A DNA stretch of 39,471 nucleotides, from assembly GCA_015680685.1 (NCBI GenBank), contig MNCI01023592.1, positions 129,810-169,280 on the forward strand. The letters run 5' to 3'. Position numbers and translations under genes: made by a program. Numbering within the stretch: position 1 is the first letter of the stretch; each line of letters starts with the position of its first letter. The notes beneath the pieces were generated by a model that had not been told where the DNA came from, did not search any database, and saw nothing but the letters and a program-made list of their open reading frames with translations. This document shows, piece by piece, positions 9,848 through 21,528 of the stretch. The DNA comes from Gnetum montanum. Taxonomy: Eukaryota; Streptophyta; Gnetopsida; Gnetales; Gnetaceae.

Positions 9848-11666
9848 ATGCCTCTCCTACAAGACTACGATAATGCCACATCTAGTGAGGCAATTCATTG
9901 GAGAACCAACGAATTATCTGATAATGAAGATTGGAGTATGCAATTCGAAGTGGGGGTTTATTATAAACATAAACAAAGGCAAAATCATCCCAACGCATGA
10001 AAGAATAACTTACCTAATGATGATGAACCCCTACTGGCCACTACAAGCCTAACGCAAATGCAAGAGGCTATTTGAATCTCTCGTAGGCATCATAAAGAGA
10101 GCCGCCTACCCAGGCTTGATTTAAACAACTTTCCCAATTTCTCAAGAGGCTATGACTCAAATTCGCAACAACATTTACAAGCCTTCTACGATGCCTGTGC
10201 ATTGAACAACATTGATAATGGTTGGAAAAAACTCAAGCTCTTTCCTATGACACTTGTTGGCCAAGCAAAAGTATGGTATAAATCATTAAAACCAAATTCA
10301 ATATGATGTTGGCCAACAATGGTAGAACTCTTTAATGAAAGATATCAAACCTATGCAAGAGTGTTGGCCTTGAGGAAACAAATCCAAGAGTGGAAACAAG
10401 CATAACATGAACCCTTGGGCATAGCCTTAGAAAGATGTTATACACTGTTAAACAACTGTCCAGGCCATGAGTTCTCCGAGGAAAGGGTAATGTACCATAT
10501 CATTGATGGGCTTCATGATGAAACAAGAGAGACCCTAGGGATGTATGCCTAAGGTCAACTATACAAACTATGAACCCATCAATTCCAAGAGCTTATTAAG
10601 CAGGTATCAAAAGAAGAAGGAGAAATGGTTAGATGGGAGAGTGTTGAAAAACATCAACGAGACCAAAATCTCAACTTAACAGAGGTCCATAATCATANNN
10701 NNNNNNNNNNNNNNNNNNNNNNNNNNNNNNNNNNNNNNNNNNNNNNNNNNNNNNNNNNNNNNNNNNNNNNNNNNNNNNNNNNNNNNNNNNNNNNNNNNNN
10801 NNNNNNNNNNNNNNNNNNNNNNNNNNNNNNNNNNNNNNNNNNNNNNNNNNNNNNNNNNNNNNNNNNNNNNNNNNNNNNNNNNNNNNNNNNNNNNNNNNNN
10901 NNNNNNNNNNNNNNNNNNNNNNNNNNNNNNNNNNNNNNNNNNNNNNNNNNNNNNNNNNNNNNNNNNNNNNNNNNNNNNNNNNNNNNNNNNNNNNNNNNNN
11001 NNNNNNNNNNNNNNNNNNNNNNNNNNNNNNNNNNNNNNNNNNNNNNNNNNNNNNNNNNNNNNNNNNNNNNNNNNNNNNNNNNNNNNNNNNNNNNNNNNNN
11101 NNNNNNNNNNNNNNNNNNNNNNNNNNNNNNNNNNNNNNNCAACTATTCCTGAAGTGTCTACACCATAGCAACAACCCATGAACATTACTTGTGCTACTAT
11201 TGCCAACAGCAATGAGAGACCTCCTCAACATTGAAGGCGTCCCTTGTTTAGACATGACCATAGGAAGGGACAACAAATTTCCAAGGCCACTGCATTCTCC
11301 AACTTAGCACAAGTCCAACACTATGGTGCACCCTTCTTTTCAAACCCAATGCCTCATGTCACTTCAACAGGGCCACCAATTAACACTCCAACAACAATAT
11401 GGCCCAATGAATACAACCACAGAGGACTAAGTCCCAATCCTTGCATGTTATCTTATGATCTCAAGTATCATAGTGGGTCAACTCTTTACCAAGGAACTAC
11501 ATCTTATAAATTACCCCACTATGCTTACTACAATTAGGTGTGTGAACCCCAATGGGGTAAGTATGACCAAGTTTCGATCTTTCCAACATGCAAGGATCCT
11601 CATCTTTCATTTGTTAATCCTTGCCATGCTCAACCATTTAGTTATGGGGGATATCCCCCGTTTTAA
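9848..11666 (+). pseudogene. Family T gag (8859 element)
   Basis: Degenerate capsid gag. After a poorly conserved N-terminus it reads LDLNNFPNFSRGYDSNSQQH, FYDACALNNIDNGWKKLKLF, GQAKVWYKSLKP, ELFNERYQTYARV and YHIIDGLHDETRETLGMYA (about 10115-10550), homologous to the gag at 1011-805 and around 35400-35800. Stops replace Gln or Trp codons, for example after EWKQA and after GMYA. The core is interrupted by the N gap at 10698-11139. Beyond the gap a proline/asparagine/tyrosine-rich tail (for example LSYDLKYHSGSTLYQG) ends at a TAA at 11664. No zinc knuckle is visible; one could lie in the gap. The true start codon is uncertain. Confidence 0.8.
10698..11139. other. Assembly gap (442 N)
   Basis: A run of undetermined bases inside the gag of the 8859 element. 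Open frames that cross it are artefacts of the N run. Confidence 0.99.
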
Positions 11667-13469
11667 TAACAAGTAGGATTAATAAATATTTTTCATTTTC
11701 TTTAATTTTACAATTTTTGTTTTCCAATTTTTCATCTTTTAATTTCTTTTTTTATCTTTTTGTATTTTTGTCTTTTTATCCTTTTATAAGTAATCTCATC
11801 TATGAATAAAACACTCATGTGGCTCGTTGGTTGAGGTGTGTTCTATGTTATCGAGTCTCGAACGATTAATTATGTGGATAGTGAGCCCATTTCACCCACT
11901 CATCCGTTCTACAAATAAGAGGTTCTATTCGAGGGTACAGTGATATTATTAACATTCTTAAAACTTAAAATTAATTTTGTGCTCATTGTACCCAAAATGA
12001 AGAAGGATGGACCAAGAGGGAATGATTAGGGTGTGACATCAAGGGGACTTGCGGATTCTCTTTAGTGACGCCTGTGAGAGTTATCACGCAATGCGGTTGT
12101 ACTAAGATCCTTGTAGATCTAACACAAAATGGGAGTAAGAGTAATCAAAAAGCACTTAAAAATCCAATGATATTCTAGGGGGTCCCACTGGAAAGACATG
12201 CATCCATGCCTAAAGGTTGGCGGCTTCTCTAGATTTAGCATTCAAAAAAAAGAGAGAAGAAAAAAAATAACAAAAACAAAAACAAACATGCCACAAAGCA
12301 AAAATCACTCCTCCCTTGAACAAAATGCCAAGTGATGATACGCCTTGTTGTTATGGTACTTTCATAGTCGCTCATCATGGGATGAAACAATGTAGTGTCA
12401 TTGATTAGAGGAATGGACTTGGGTCTTGATCTTGGAACGATGGGTTAATGACACATTAATCATGCTTTACATGTAGGATTCATTATGCCCTGGGTCAGTT
12501 ACCTCATGTCCCAATCTCTACAATTCCTTCTATAGTCTGTCTCATCTCGCTGTTTATGTAATTGTAGCTCGTGTCTTGTGTAGCATAGAATTCTTACCTC
12601 ATTTCGGTGGTATCTACATGTGTGTGTTTTGTGCAACTGGTGTGGATTGCATTTAACCCTTCTAGTGCCTATGAACATNACCTAAATAAACTAGGTCCAA
12701 CATTAAACTTTTAGGGCAACTTCCTTGAAAAACATTTCTAACTCTAAAATCACACTAAGTAAAGAATTCAACCTTTATTAAAGGCAATGAGTAAGGTATG
12801 AAATCATTGAACTTATTTCAATAACCTTACTAACAATTGATCTTTGTGTGATTATAGATGGCCTATAAAAGAGGACAATAAGGAGGACCTTCTCAAGGTG
12901 CAACTAAATGACCAGGGGGAGGCAGAGGCCAAGGACTTCATGCAGAACATGCAGAGTAGGAGGTACAATCATTCAGCATCCATCATGGAACTCCTATTAC
13001 TACATAATCTATCCAAGAAAAAGAAGGAGAGATCAAGGCCCGAACCTATGAAGAGGAATGACGACTATTTGCAGCATGACATGTCAAGGCCAATCAAGTG
13101 TTCCCATAGCTGCTGCGTCCATGGAAAGTGTCGACTCCATCAAACATTGGAACATCAACATGGATGGCTCATAGTCAGTGGATAGAAGAGAAGAAATGGC
13201 ATGTGCTTCTTCAATGGTATCAATCTCAGAAGCTTGGTGTGTAGAATAAAGGAAGGACACCCATGGAGGAGCCACCACTAGTGGGAACCCCATGAGTTCC
13301 ACAAGTTTTATCTTTTATGTTTGTGTCCAAATTTTGTTTAATCCTTCATTGCGGCGTGAATAAATTCCTAGTCAATCAATAATCCCATACCTATCCACTG
13401 TGTAATCAATTGAACTTGTTCTTCACTTTCTTTGACTCAAGGATGAGTTGTTATTCAGTCGTGGGCATA
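11667..13469 (+). other. Non-coding 3' internal region of the 8859 element
   Basis: About 1.8 kb between gag and the 3' LTR where pol would lie in an autonomous element. No RT, RNase H or integrase motif was found in any frame. It contains T-rich and A-rich low-complexity stretches (11690-11790, 12240-12290) and one unrecognised open frame at 12844-13185. The stretch ends GTCGTGGGCATA before the LTR, a decayed polypurine tract (compare CATGGGGGTA at 31492-31484). Confidence 0.6.
12844..13185 (+). CDS. Unrecognised open frame in gag-only element
   Basis: A 113-codon frame starting MCDYRWPIKEDNKEDLLKVQ. It is hydrophilic, lysine/arginine- and glutamate-rich in the first two thirds (SKKKKERSRPEP) and has a Cys/His cluster near the end (CSHSCCVHGKCRLHQ) that is not a standard CCHC knuckle. 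It lies downstream of gag in the region where pol is missing. I recognise no family. It may be a chance frame or the remains of an extra open frame like those of Tat/Athila elements. There is no evidence of expression. Confidence 0.2.
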   Translation: MCDYRWPIKEDNKEDLLKVQLNDQGEAEAKDFMQNMQSRRYNHSASIMELLLLHNLSKKKKERSRPEPMKRNDDYLQHDMSRPIKCSHSCCVHGKCRLHQTLEHQHGWLIVSG

Positions 13470-14366
13470 TGATGAGTCATGGTATGTTAGGCCCTGATGC
13501 AAGATACTAGGTCCCAATATTGGACCCCTGTTATCAAACCCCTGATATTGCAGCCACAATATCGCGTATGCGATATCATGGCTTGCATGCGATATCGCGT
13601 ATGCGATATCACAGTTCTAGTGTAAGCCTATAAATAAAAGGTAGCACACTTGGTTTTGGCATTAGTTCTTAGATTTTATTGTAATTTTTTAAGTTTAAGT
13701 TCCTCTCAACCCTTTCCTCCCAATGCATGCCTGCAGTGTGGTAATTGTAATTGTACAGCATCCTTATTCGAGTTTGACGTACTTGGACAAGCACATGATT
13801 GGCAATAAAGATCGAGATTACTTCATCATTGCAGCATCCACTTAGCTTAATTATTTATTTAATTATTATCTATTTAACTGTTATTTACTACTTTCTTAGT
13901 TAATATCTCTTCACCCTTATCTCCTAGTAACGTGGAATGAGTACGACTTAATCACGAGCATTCAAGTGTGACTACTTGGTAACCTAGTAGCGTACTTAGG
14001 CCATGTGCTTGGTAATCCCAGTGGTAGTCGTGCATGAGGTCCAAGATGTGTATGGATGATTAAGGAACAGATGCTCATCACACTTAAGCTAGCTTAAACT
14101 CTCTCTCTCTCTCTCTCCTAGTTTAATTAATATTATTTTCCATCATACTCAGGAGTAGTACTAGTGTAGAAACACATCATACACCTCACTCTAGACTAAA
14201 CCATACATGACAAAGCTAATACTATTCTAGGTGGGAAGACAGCGAACTGCAACCTACAAGTAACTATCTAGATACCACAACTAGCCCATCTGTAGAGTTT
14301 GATCGAATCATGCGTGAAATGCTTGTATTCATATGGTTGAGTGTAGGGGTACCTCGCCACTCATCA
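13470..14366 (+). repeat. Family T 3' LTR (8859 element)
   Basis: 897 bp, clearly homologous to 8859-9706. TATAAATA is at 13629-13636. Upstream (about 13520-13615) it has a longer palindrome array (AATATCGCGTATGCGATATC and TGCGATATCGCGTATGCGAT) than its partner. CCCAC follows at 14367-14371. Confidence 0.92.
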
Positions 14367-14371
14367 CCCAC

Positions 14372-15422
14372 TAATGGCAAGTTCACTTGCATCCACCTCC
14401 ACCTAAAAAAGCTTATAAAAATCTAGAATTGCAAGCATTGATTCACTAGTAATCTTTACTTTCAACTAATCGAAGCTCCATTGGATTTCATTATTCCACT
14501 TAAATTCATTATTTTTCTTCAACAAAGAAAACATAGGTCATGAAATACTACTAAAATTTTTGATGAATCTTCTATAAAAACCTACTAAAGTAAGAAATGA
14601 TCTTACCTCTCCAATATTCTTAAGAATTGGCCAATCCTTAATAGCCTTCACCTTGGTAGCTTGTATCCAAAATTGGTTTTTGCAAACCACATGCTCCAAA
14701 TATGTGATTTTCCTTTTAAGAAATGAATTTTCTTCAAATTAATCACCAACTATGCCTTCTCCAACTTAAGACATACCATCCTTAAGTAATCCAAGTGATC
14801 TTCCTCATTAGAGCCACATACCAAAATATCATAAAAAAAAAAGATAATATGGCACTTACCAATAAAGTCCTTTAATACTTCATGCATTAACCTCATGAAT
14901 GTAGCAAGTGCATTCATGAGCCTAGATGGAATCACCAACCACTCAAAAAATCCATTTAGTGTCTTGAAAGATCTCTTCCACTCATCATCAAGCTTAATTC
15001 TTATTCAATAGTATCTACTCTTCAAATCAATTTTACTAAAACTTTTATCATTGGTAAGAATATCAAGGATATTATCCATCCTTGGAATAGAAAACCTACA
15101 CTCACTATTATCCTATTCACTACCTTGGAATCAATGCATATCCTTCATTCATCACTATCCTTCTTTGGAACTAGCACTACTAGAACTACACAAGGTAAGA
15201 TGGATTCCCTCATGAAACCATTTGTAAGTAGCTCCTCTACTTGCCTTTTCAATTTAGCCCATTGATTTGGTGCCATCTGGTAAGCCCTCTCATTTAGAAT
15301 GAAAGCATCAAGACCAAAATCATTTTGGTGCTATACATTTCATATTGGTGGCAATACATCTAATTTCCCTTTGAATACCTCAAAAACTTTCTCCTTCCAA
15401 CCTAGCAAACCTTTAGGAAGCT
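14372..15422 (-). pseudogene. Chromovirus reverse transcriptase fragment
   Basis: Minus-strand RT of the 6086-24424 element. In order: NERAYQMAPNQWAKLKRQVE, ELLTNGFMRESILPCVVLVV, LVPKKDSDE then RICIDSKVVNRI (about 15300-15090), then PSRLMNALATFMRLMHEVLK and FIGKCHIIFFFYDILV (14935-14830). The active site YFDDILVYS appears as FFYDILVCGS, so the first catalytic Asp of the DD pair is Tyr. Several stops and frameshifts are present. The gene continues into RNase H at 8853 on the far side of the family T insertion and is cut at 15427 by the copia LTR. Confidence 0.85.
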
Positions 15423-15427
15423 TAACA

Positions 15428-16493
15428 TGTGGACCTTTTGGTATGTTAAAACGTTAAGAAAAATGAAGAATAAGGTTGTTTATGTGGTTGTGTGATTTTT
15501 GTGTTTGTAAGACAAGAGCTTGGACTAAAACAAGAAGGTTTGTAGAAGCTCAAGAACATGGACAAGGAACGAAGAAATCAAAATGCAAAGGAAGTAAAGA
15601 AAGATGTCTCTAAGAAATAGTAGATGTCTTGGAAGAATTAAAGGTAGCATAGGAAAATATGTCCCTACAAAACAACAAACATCTTTCATTAGAAAAATAT
15701 GTCTTTCACTAGACAAAGACATTTTCCTAGAATGAAGGCTAGTTATAGAAAGACATCTTTTACCAGATAAAGATGTCTTCCTAGAATGGAGAATAGATGC
15801 AAAAAGACATCTCAACCCCAAAGAAGACATCTTCTATGACTATTAACTAGGTGTTTCATGAGTTTCAAGATGAATTTGGAAACATAGTATCTATAAGAAG
15901 ACATCATTCTCATTGGAAAATATGTAAGCTCTTGTACTATCATTGTGTAATCATTTGGCAATCATTGTAATCCTACTTGCTCTTCATTATTCTATCTTTT
16001 GTCTCTTGTAAAGTGAGCTATACCTCAAGTACAAGGATCAGCAAACTAAGTTCATTCATTCCTTGTAATCATTTTTCCCTATTGTTGCCTACAGGCTTGA
16101 TGTGCTTCTTGTAAGAAGGCATCTTACTTGAGCTTGTTGAGATCCTATGGGATTGAGTGTTGGTGTAGCACCACAACACTCCAAAGTAGAGCTTAAAGTT
16201 GTAAAGGTAGTGAGATTCTTAAAACCACATTCTAAGCTTGTCAGGACCTTGCAAGGCTGAGTGGATTTGTAGCATCGAATCACTTCGGAGTGGATCTTGG
16301 AGCTTGTATAGTGTATGGTACCCTTCAAACCAAAATTTGGAAGGAATAAAGTCTAGAGGTATGCTTGCAAACTATCCTCTAAGTGTGGACTATCCAAGAT
16401 GGGAAACCATGTTAAAATTGGTATGTTGATTGTGTCAAAGAATTTTCTTGGAAAACTTATTCATCCCTTCTCTTCTAAGTTCAATGATCCTCA
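15428..16493 (+). repeat. Copia 5' LTR
   Basis: TGTGGACCTTTTGGTATG... to ...GATCCTCA, 1066 bp, the same length as its partner at 20458-21523. The part from about 15600 to 15835 is dense in AGATGTCTT/AAGACATCT modules. Confidence 0.92.
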
Positions 16494-16495
16494 AG

Positions 16496-16511
16496 TGGTA
16501 TCATAGCTTGG
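16496..16511 (+). promoter_or_regulatory. Primer-binding site, initiator Met-tRNA
   Basis: GGTATCATAGCTTGG starting two bases after the LTR (TGGTATCATAGC from the preceding T). It has one mismatch to the TGGTATCAGAGC core used by plant copia elements. Confidence 0.85.
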
Positions 16512-16547
16512 TACTCTTGCTTTCTACATCAATCTTCAAGAGTGAAC

Positions 16548-19500
16548 ATGGAAGGGGCAATCAACATTAGACACATCTGGATAAAGAGCCTAATTTACAT
16601 CATCAACTAGTCTGCTCAATTCATTTATCACATCTATTATAAAGTTAAGTATCTCATTTACTTTCTTACATTTAGAAATATAGAAGACTATGCTTGTAAA
16701 GTTGACAATTCTTGTGATTATCCAAATGATGTTTCCTTTGAAGAAAGGTATGAGATATTTTTCCATAAAAGTCTTTCTTTTTAAAATTTTTACATTGAGA
16801 TAAAAGATGTTTTACATGCCAAGTGAATAAAAATTAAAGTTCTTCATGATGAATGCACTTATGTCAAAATGGAAAACTCAAACCTTAGGGTTGAGATTCA
16901 AAGACTAATAAATATGATTGATTATATGAATAAGAACTCTATGGAGAAGTCCAAAGACCAAAAACAATGATTATCCAAGTTTGGTAAATCTTTTAAACCA
17001 AAAAATTTGAAGTGCTTATTCTATGGTAAATATACTCATATTTAAGCTTTTTGCATATCTTATAATGCATCACTACTTTTCACCTTTGCAAAACCAACCT
17101 AGAAAGAAAACCATGCAGGTTTGAAAAGGAAAAGAAGAAAAGACTAAAAAGAATTTGATGGCTCAAATTACTTTCTCTGATGACAATGCTAGCACATGGT
17201 ATATTGACAGTGGGTGTTTAAGGCACATGATAGGTGATAAATCCTACTTCACCCACTTTACAAAAAAAATTGTGGAATAATCACATTGGGAGATGACATG
17301 GAAGCACCTATAATAGGTATTATTACCATAGGAGGTAAAGGTAAGGGATTACCAACTATAAACAAACTGCTTTTCGTTGATGGATTAAAACATAATCTTC
17401 TTAGTGTAAATCAACTTTGTGATTCAAATTTTAATGTTATCTTTTCAAAAAAAATTTAAAATACATGATTTATCTACAAGAAATGTTGTGATTGAAGGAT
17501 CTAGGAAAGGAAATGTGAATACCACTACTTTTGGAAATTCTCCTAATCTTAAATCCAAGTGCTTCATAAGTTTTGTAGATGATACACGTCTTTGGCATAG
17601 GAAGCTAGGCCACATAAATAAGGAAATTCTTCAAACCTTGGTATCAAGGGAAATAGTCTATGGTCTCCCTAAGCTCAAAGATTTCAACCTAAATACATGT
17701 GAAGCCTATTAGAAAGGGAAACAAACAAGGGTAAGATTTGGTAAGAAAAATTGTATTTCTCCTACTTGTCCCTTAGATCTCCTTCATATGGATGTGGTTG
17801 GTCCAATTCAAACTCTTAACCTATGAAAGAAAAGATATTTTTTGACCATTGTTGATTATTATTCTCGCTTTACTTGGGTTTCCTTTTTATATCACAAAGA
17901 TGAGGTGTTTAATCATTTTTTGAGAATTAGTAATTAGATCCAAAAAGAAAAAGGATATGGTATTAAACTTATCAAAAGCAACAATGGAGATGAGTTCAAA
18001 AATGCAATGTTTAAATAGTTTTGTCAAATAAATGATATTCTACATCAATTCTCTTCTGCAAGAACTCATCAACAAAATGGAGTAGTTGAATGAAAAAATA
18101 GAATCTTAAATGAAATGGGAGAACCATATTAAATGATTGAAATCTATCTCATCACTTCTGGGCTAAAACCATCAATGCTACTTATTATGTTTCCAATAGA
18201 GTTATGGAAAGAAGATTTACTTCTAAAACCCCTTATGAATTATTGAGTGGTATAAAACCATCAGTATCTTATTTTCATTTTTTTATTCAAAAAGCTATAT
18301 TTTGAATGATAAAGATAACTTGAGCAAGTTTGATGCAAAAATTGATGAAGGCATTTTCTTAGGATATTCATTAGTTATAAGGGCTTATAGAGTGTTTAAC
18401 AAAAGAATGAATATTGTGGATGAAACCATAAATGTCAAAATAGATGATCATGACATTAGTTTTCCTCAACCTGATGATGAAACTATTCTCATTCAAAAGC
18501 TACCTAGCCCAACTCAAGTGCAAGATGATAAAAATTCAAAATCTAGTAGTGATAATGAAGAAGAAGAGAATGATGATGATCGAGAGATATCCTCCACTCA
18601 ACCAAAAATGTCCAAACTTAGCAAAACTCACTCTCTTAATGATGTTATTGGGGAAGTTCAAGATGGTGTTCATGCTAGAAGTCAAATAAAAAAGATTTAT
18701 GATTTTTCTGCATATCTCTCCCAACTTGAACCTAAAACCTTTAAGGAAATCAAAGAAGAGGAAGGATAGATTTCTACTATGCAGTATGACCTTATTCAAT
18801 TTGCTAGAAATGATGTATGGGAATTGACACATAGGCCTAATGATAAACCTGTTATTAGAACAAAATGGGTCTTTAGGAACAAGACTAATGATAATGAAAA
18901 CATCATTAAAAACAAGGCTAGATTGGTTGCCAAAAGATAAAACCAATAAGAAGGAATTGATTTTGATGAAAATTTTGCTCATGTTGCAAGGATAGAATCT
19001 ATTCGACTTCTTATTACCTATGTTAGCATTAACAACATCAAGCTCTATTAAATGGATGTCAAAAGTTCCTTCTTGAATGGAACCATACAAGAGGAATTTT
19101 ACATTGAACAACCTAAAGGATTTGTTGATTTCATCAAGCTTGATTATGTCTACAAGCTCAAGAAAGCTCTTTATGGTCTTAAACAAGCTCTAAGAGCTTC
19201 GTATCAAAGACTATCTCAACACCTCACATCAATTACATTTGAAAGAGGTAAAGCTAATCTTACTTTATTTCTTAAAAGAGAAGGTAAAGATCTTCTAATA
19301 GTTCAAATTTATGTTCATGACATTATTTTTTGTGCCACTAATGAAGTTCTTTATAAGAAATTTTCTAATCTCATGTAGTCTAAATTTGAAATAAGCATGA
19401 TGGGAGAACTCAAGAACTTTCTTGAGTTTCAAATCTATCAAACAACTAATGGAACCTTTATATGTCAAACCAAATATGCAAATGATCTTCTACTCAAATA

Positions 19501-20259
19501 CAAGCTAGTTGATGACAAAATTAAAGGTACTACTATGGCTACAAATTTTAATCTTGCTAAAGACAATCAAGGTAAGCCAGTTGATCCCAAGCTTTATAGA
19601 GGTATGATTGGTAGTCTTTCCTATTTAACTGTCAGTAGATCAAATATAGCCTTAAGTGTAGGATTGTGTGCCAGATATCAGTCAACTCCAAAGGACTCTC
19701 ATTACCAGGTTGTTAAATGTATTTTTCACTACTTAAAAGGTCCTACTAACTAGGACCTTTCGTATCCAAAGGATTCTTTCCTTGATCTTGACAGTTATTG
19801 TGATGCATATTGGGCAAGCTATTCTGATGATCATCGTAGCATAAGTGGCAACTGTTTCTTCTTGGGGAGAGGTCTTGTTTCTTGAATAACCAAGAAGCAA
19901 ACTACTACAACTCTCTCAATAGCAAAAGCTAAATATATCTCTGTCAGTAGTTGGTGTGCTCAATTACTTTGGTGAAGGAAACTTTCAAAGATTTAGGAGT
20001 AAAAGAAGATTCCACTCCTATTTACTATGACAACAAGAGCACCATCAATATGACAAAAAATCCCATCCACCATTCCTGTACCAAACATATTGAGATTCAC
20101 CATCACTTTATATGGGAACATACACAAGGTGGTCATGTAAGGCTATAATTTATTGCAACAGAGAGTCAACTAGCTAATGCCTTCACCAAACCTCTAGACA
20201 AAAGTCAGTTGTCTTCTTTAAGCAAAGATATGGGGATAGGACCTTGTTCTATCATGTAA
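16548..20259 (+). pseudogene. Copia gag-pol polyprotein, degenerate
   Basis: Order seen: gag with a broken zinc knuckle (CLFYGKYTHI, stop, AFC; about 17010-17055); protease WYIDSGCLRHMIGD (about 17200); GAG-pre-integrase LWHRKLGHINKEILQTLVSR (about 17590); integrase with VDYYSRFTWVSFLYHKDE (first Asp kept, about 17850), SNNGDEF (second Asp now Asn, about 17980) and HQQNGVVE (Glu kept, about 18070); RT with KWVFRNKTNDN, MDVKSSFLNG, YKLKKALYGLKQAL and YVHDIIFCATN, where the first Asp of the catalytic DD is His (about 19310); RNase H DAYWASYSDDHRSISGNCFF and HHSCTKHIEIHHHF, ending at a TAA at 20257. Gag before the knuckle is short (about 150 codons). More than ten stops make it non-functional. 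Confidence 0.92.
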
Positions 20260-20441
20260 GTCTCTTTATGTTTTCTATCTTTATATAAAGAAAAACACAA
20301 ACATTTTTTTTTACTTATGCATCTATTTAGGGGAATCTTTTCTCACATTTTTGGTTATGTCCAAAAAGGAGGAGAAGTATGTTTATGTATTATTATGTAT
20401 TGGGATAAGACTAACCCATTTTCTTTAAGTTTTGAACATTA

Positions 20442-20457
20442 CCAAAAAGGGGAAGAC
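20442..20457 (+). promoter_or_regulatory. Copia polypurine tract
   Basis: CCAAAAAGGGGAAGAC immediately before the 3' LTR, the usual copia plus-strand primer position and composition. A similar run, CCAAAAAGGAGGAGAAG, occurs about 80 bp upstream. Confidence 0.75.
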
Positions 20458-21523
20458 TGTGGACCTTTTGGTATCTCAAAACATTAAGAAAATTAGAGAG
20501 CAAGATTACTTGTATGATTGAATGATTATTGTGTTTGTAGCATAAGAACTTGGATTGAAACAAGAAGGTTTGAAAAAGCTCAAGAAAATGGACAAGGAAC
20601 GAAGAAATCAAAATGTAAAGGAAGCAATGAAAGACATCTCCAAGAAACAATAAATGTCTTGGTAGAATTAAAGGCAGCACATGAAAAGGCATCTATATAA
20701 AGTAGTAGATGTCTTTCATCAGACAAAGATGTCTTTCACTAGACAAAGATGTCTTCCCAAAATAAAGGCTAGTTACAGAAAGATGTCTTTCACTAAACAA
20801 AGAAGTCTTCCTAGAATGAAGGCCAAATGCAGAAAGATGTCTCAACCATGAAGAAAACATCTTCCATGACTATTAACTAGTCATTGCATGAGTTTCAATA
20901 TGAATTTGGAAACATAGTAGATATAAGAAGACATCATTCTCATTGGAAAATATGCAAGCTCTTATACTATCACTGTGTAATCATTTGGTAATCATTATAA
21001 CCCTACTTTCTCTTCATTTTTCTATATTTTATTTGTTGTAAAGTGAGCTATATCTCAAGTAGAAGGATTAGCAAACTAAGTTGCATTCATTCCTTATAAT
21101 CATTAATCTCTTTTGTTTCCTTGTAGGGTTAAGGTGCTTCTTGTGGGAAGGAATCTTGCTTGAGCTTGTCAATATCCTATAAGATTGAGTGTTAGTGTAG
21201 CACCACAACACTCTAAAGCAAAGCTCAAAGTTGTAAAGGTAGTGGGATCCTTAAAATCACATTCTAAACTTGTCAGAAACTTGCAGGGTTAAGTGGATTC
21301 ATAGTGTCGAATCACTTCAAAGTTGAGCTTAGAGCTTGTACAGGGTGTGGTATCCTTCAAATCATAATTTGGAAGGAACAAAGTATAGAGGTATGCTTGC
21401 AAACTACCCTCTGAGTTTGTACTACCCAAGTTGGAGAACCATGTTAAAATTGGTGTGTGCTTTGTGTCAAAGAATTTTCTTAAGGAACTTATTCATCCCT
21501 CATTCTAAGTTCAACAATCATCA
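20458..21523 (+). repeat. Copia 3' LTR
   Basis: 1066 bp, TGTGGACCTTTTGGTATC... to ...CAATCATCA, aligned end to end with 15428-16493. It carries the same AGACATCT/AGATGTCT cluster at about 20630-20870. Confidence 0.92.
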
Positions 21524-21528
21524 TAACC

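Larger units (their letters stand above)
8859..14366 (+). mobile_element. Complete family T element (gag-only LTR retrotransposon)
   Basis: A 5.5-kb element: LTR 8859-9706, primer site 9707-9726, degenerate gag 9848-11666 (with an N gap), about 1.8 kb without recognisable coding, and LTR 13470-14366, flanked by CCCAC on both sides. No protease, RT, RNase H or integrase motif was found, although the gap could hide about 145 residues. This matches the layout known in plants as TR-GAG, non-autonomous elements that keep only gag. It lies in the opposite orientation to its chromovirus host. Confidence 0.9.
15428..21523 (+). mobile_element. Ty1/copia element, complete but degenerate
   Basis: 6096 bp. 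Two 1066-bp LTRs (15428-16493 and 20458-21523), a methionine-tRNA primer site (16496), gag-pol 16548-20259 in copia order (protease, integrase, RT, RNase H), and a polypurine tract (20442-20457). Flanks are TAACA (15423-15427) and TAACC (21524-21528), a duplication with one mismatch. The YVDDIIFGATN-like RT core (here YVHDIIFCATN) and the RNase H tail LDKSQLSSLSKDMGI resemble the Sire/Maximus branch; that placement is tentative. It lies between the gag-protease and RT of the chromovirus. Confidence 0.92.

Noticed and set aside
10625-11276. Long open frames on both strands across the gap
   Set aside because: They are produced by the run of N and contain no real sequence there.
11818-11900. Possible tRNA (GTTCGA-like and stem-like pieces near GGCTCGTTGGTTGAGG)
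   Set aside because: No consistent acceptor stem and T-loop could be folded around an anticodon stem.
18536-19186. 216-codon minus-strand frame
   Set aside because: It is antisense to the plus-strand copia integrase/RT coding sequence, whose motifs are clear on the other strand.
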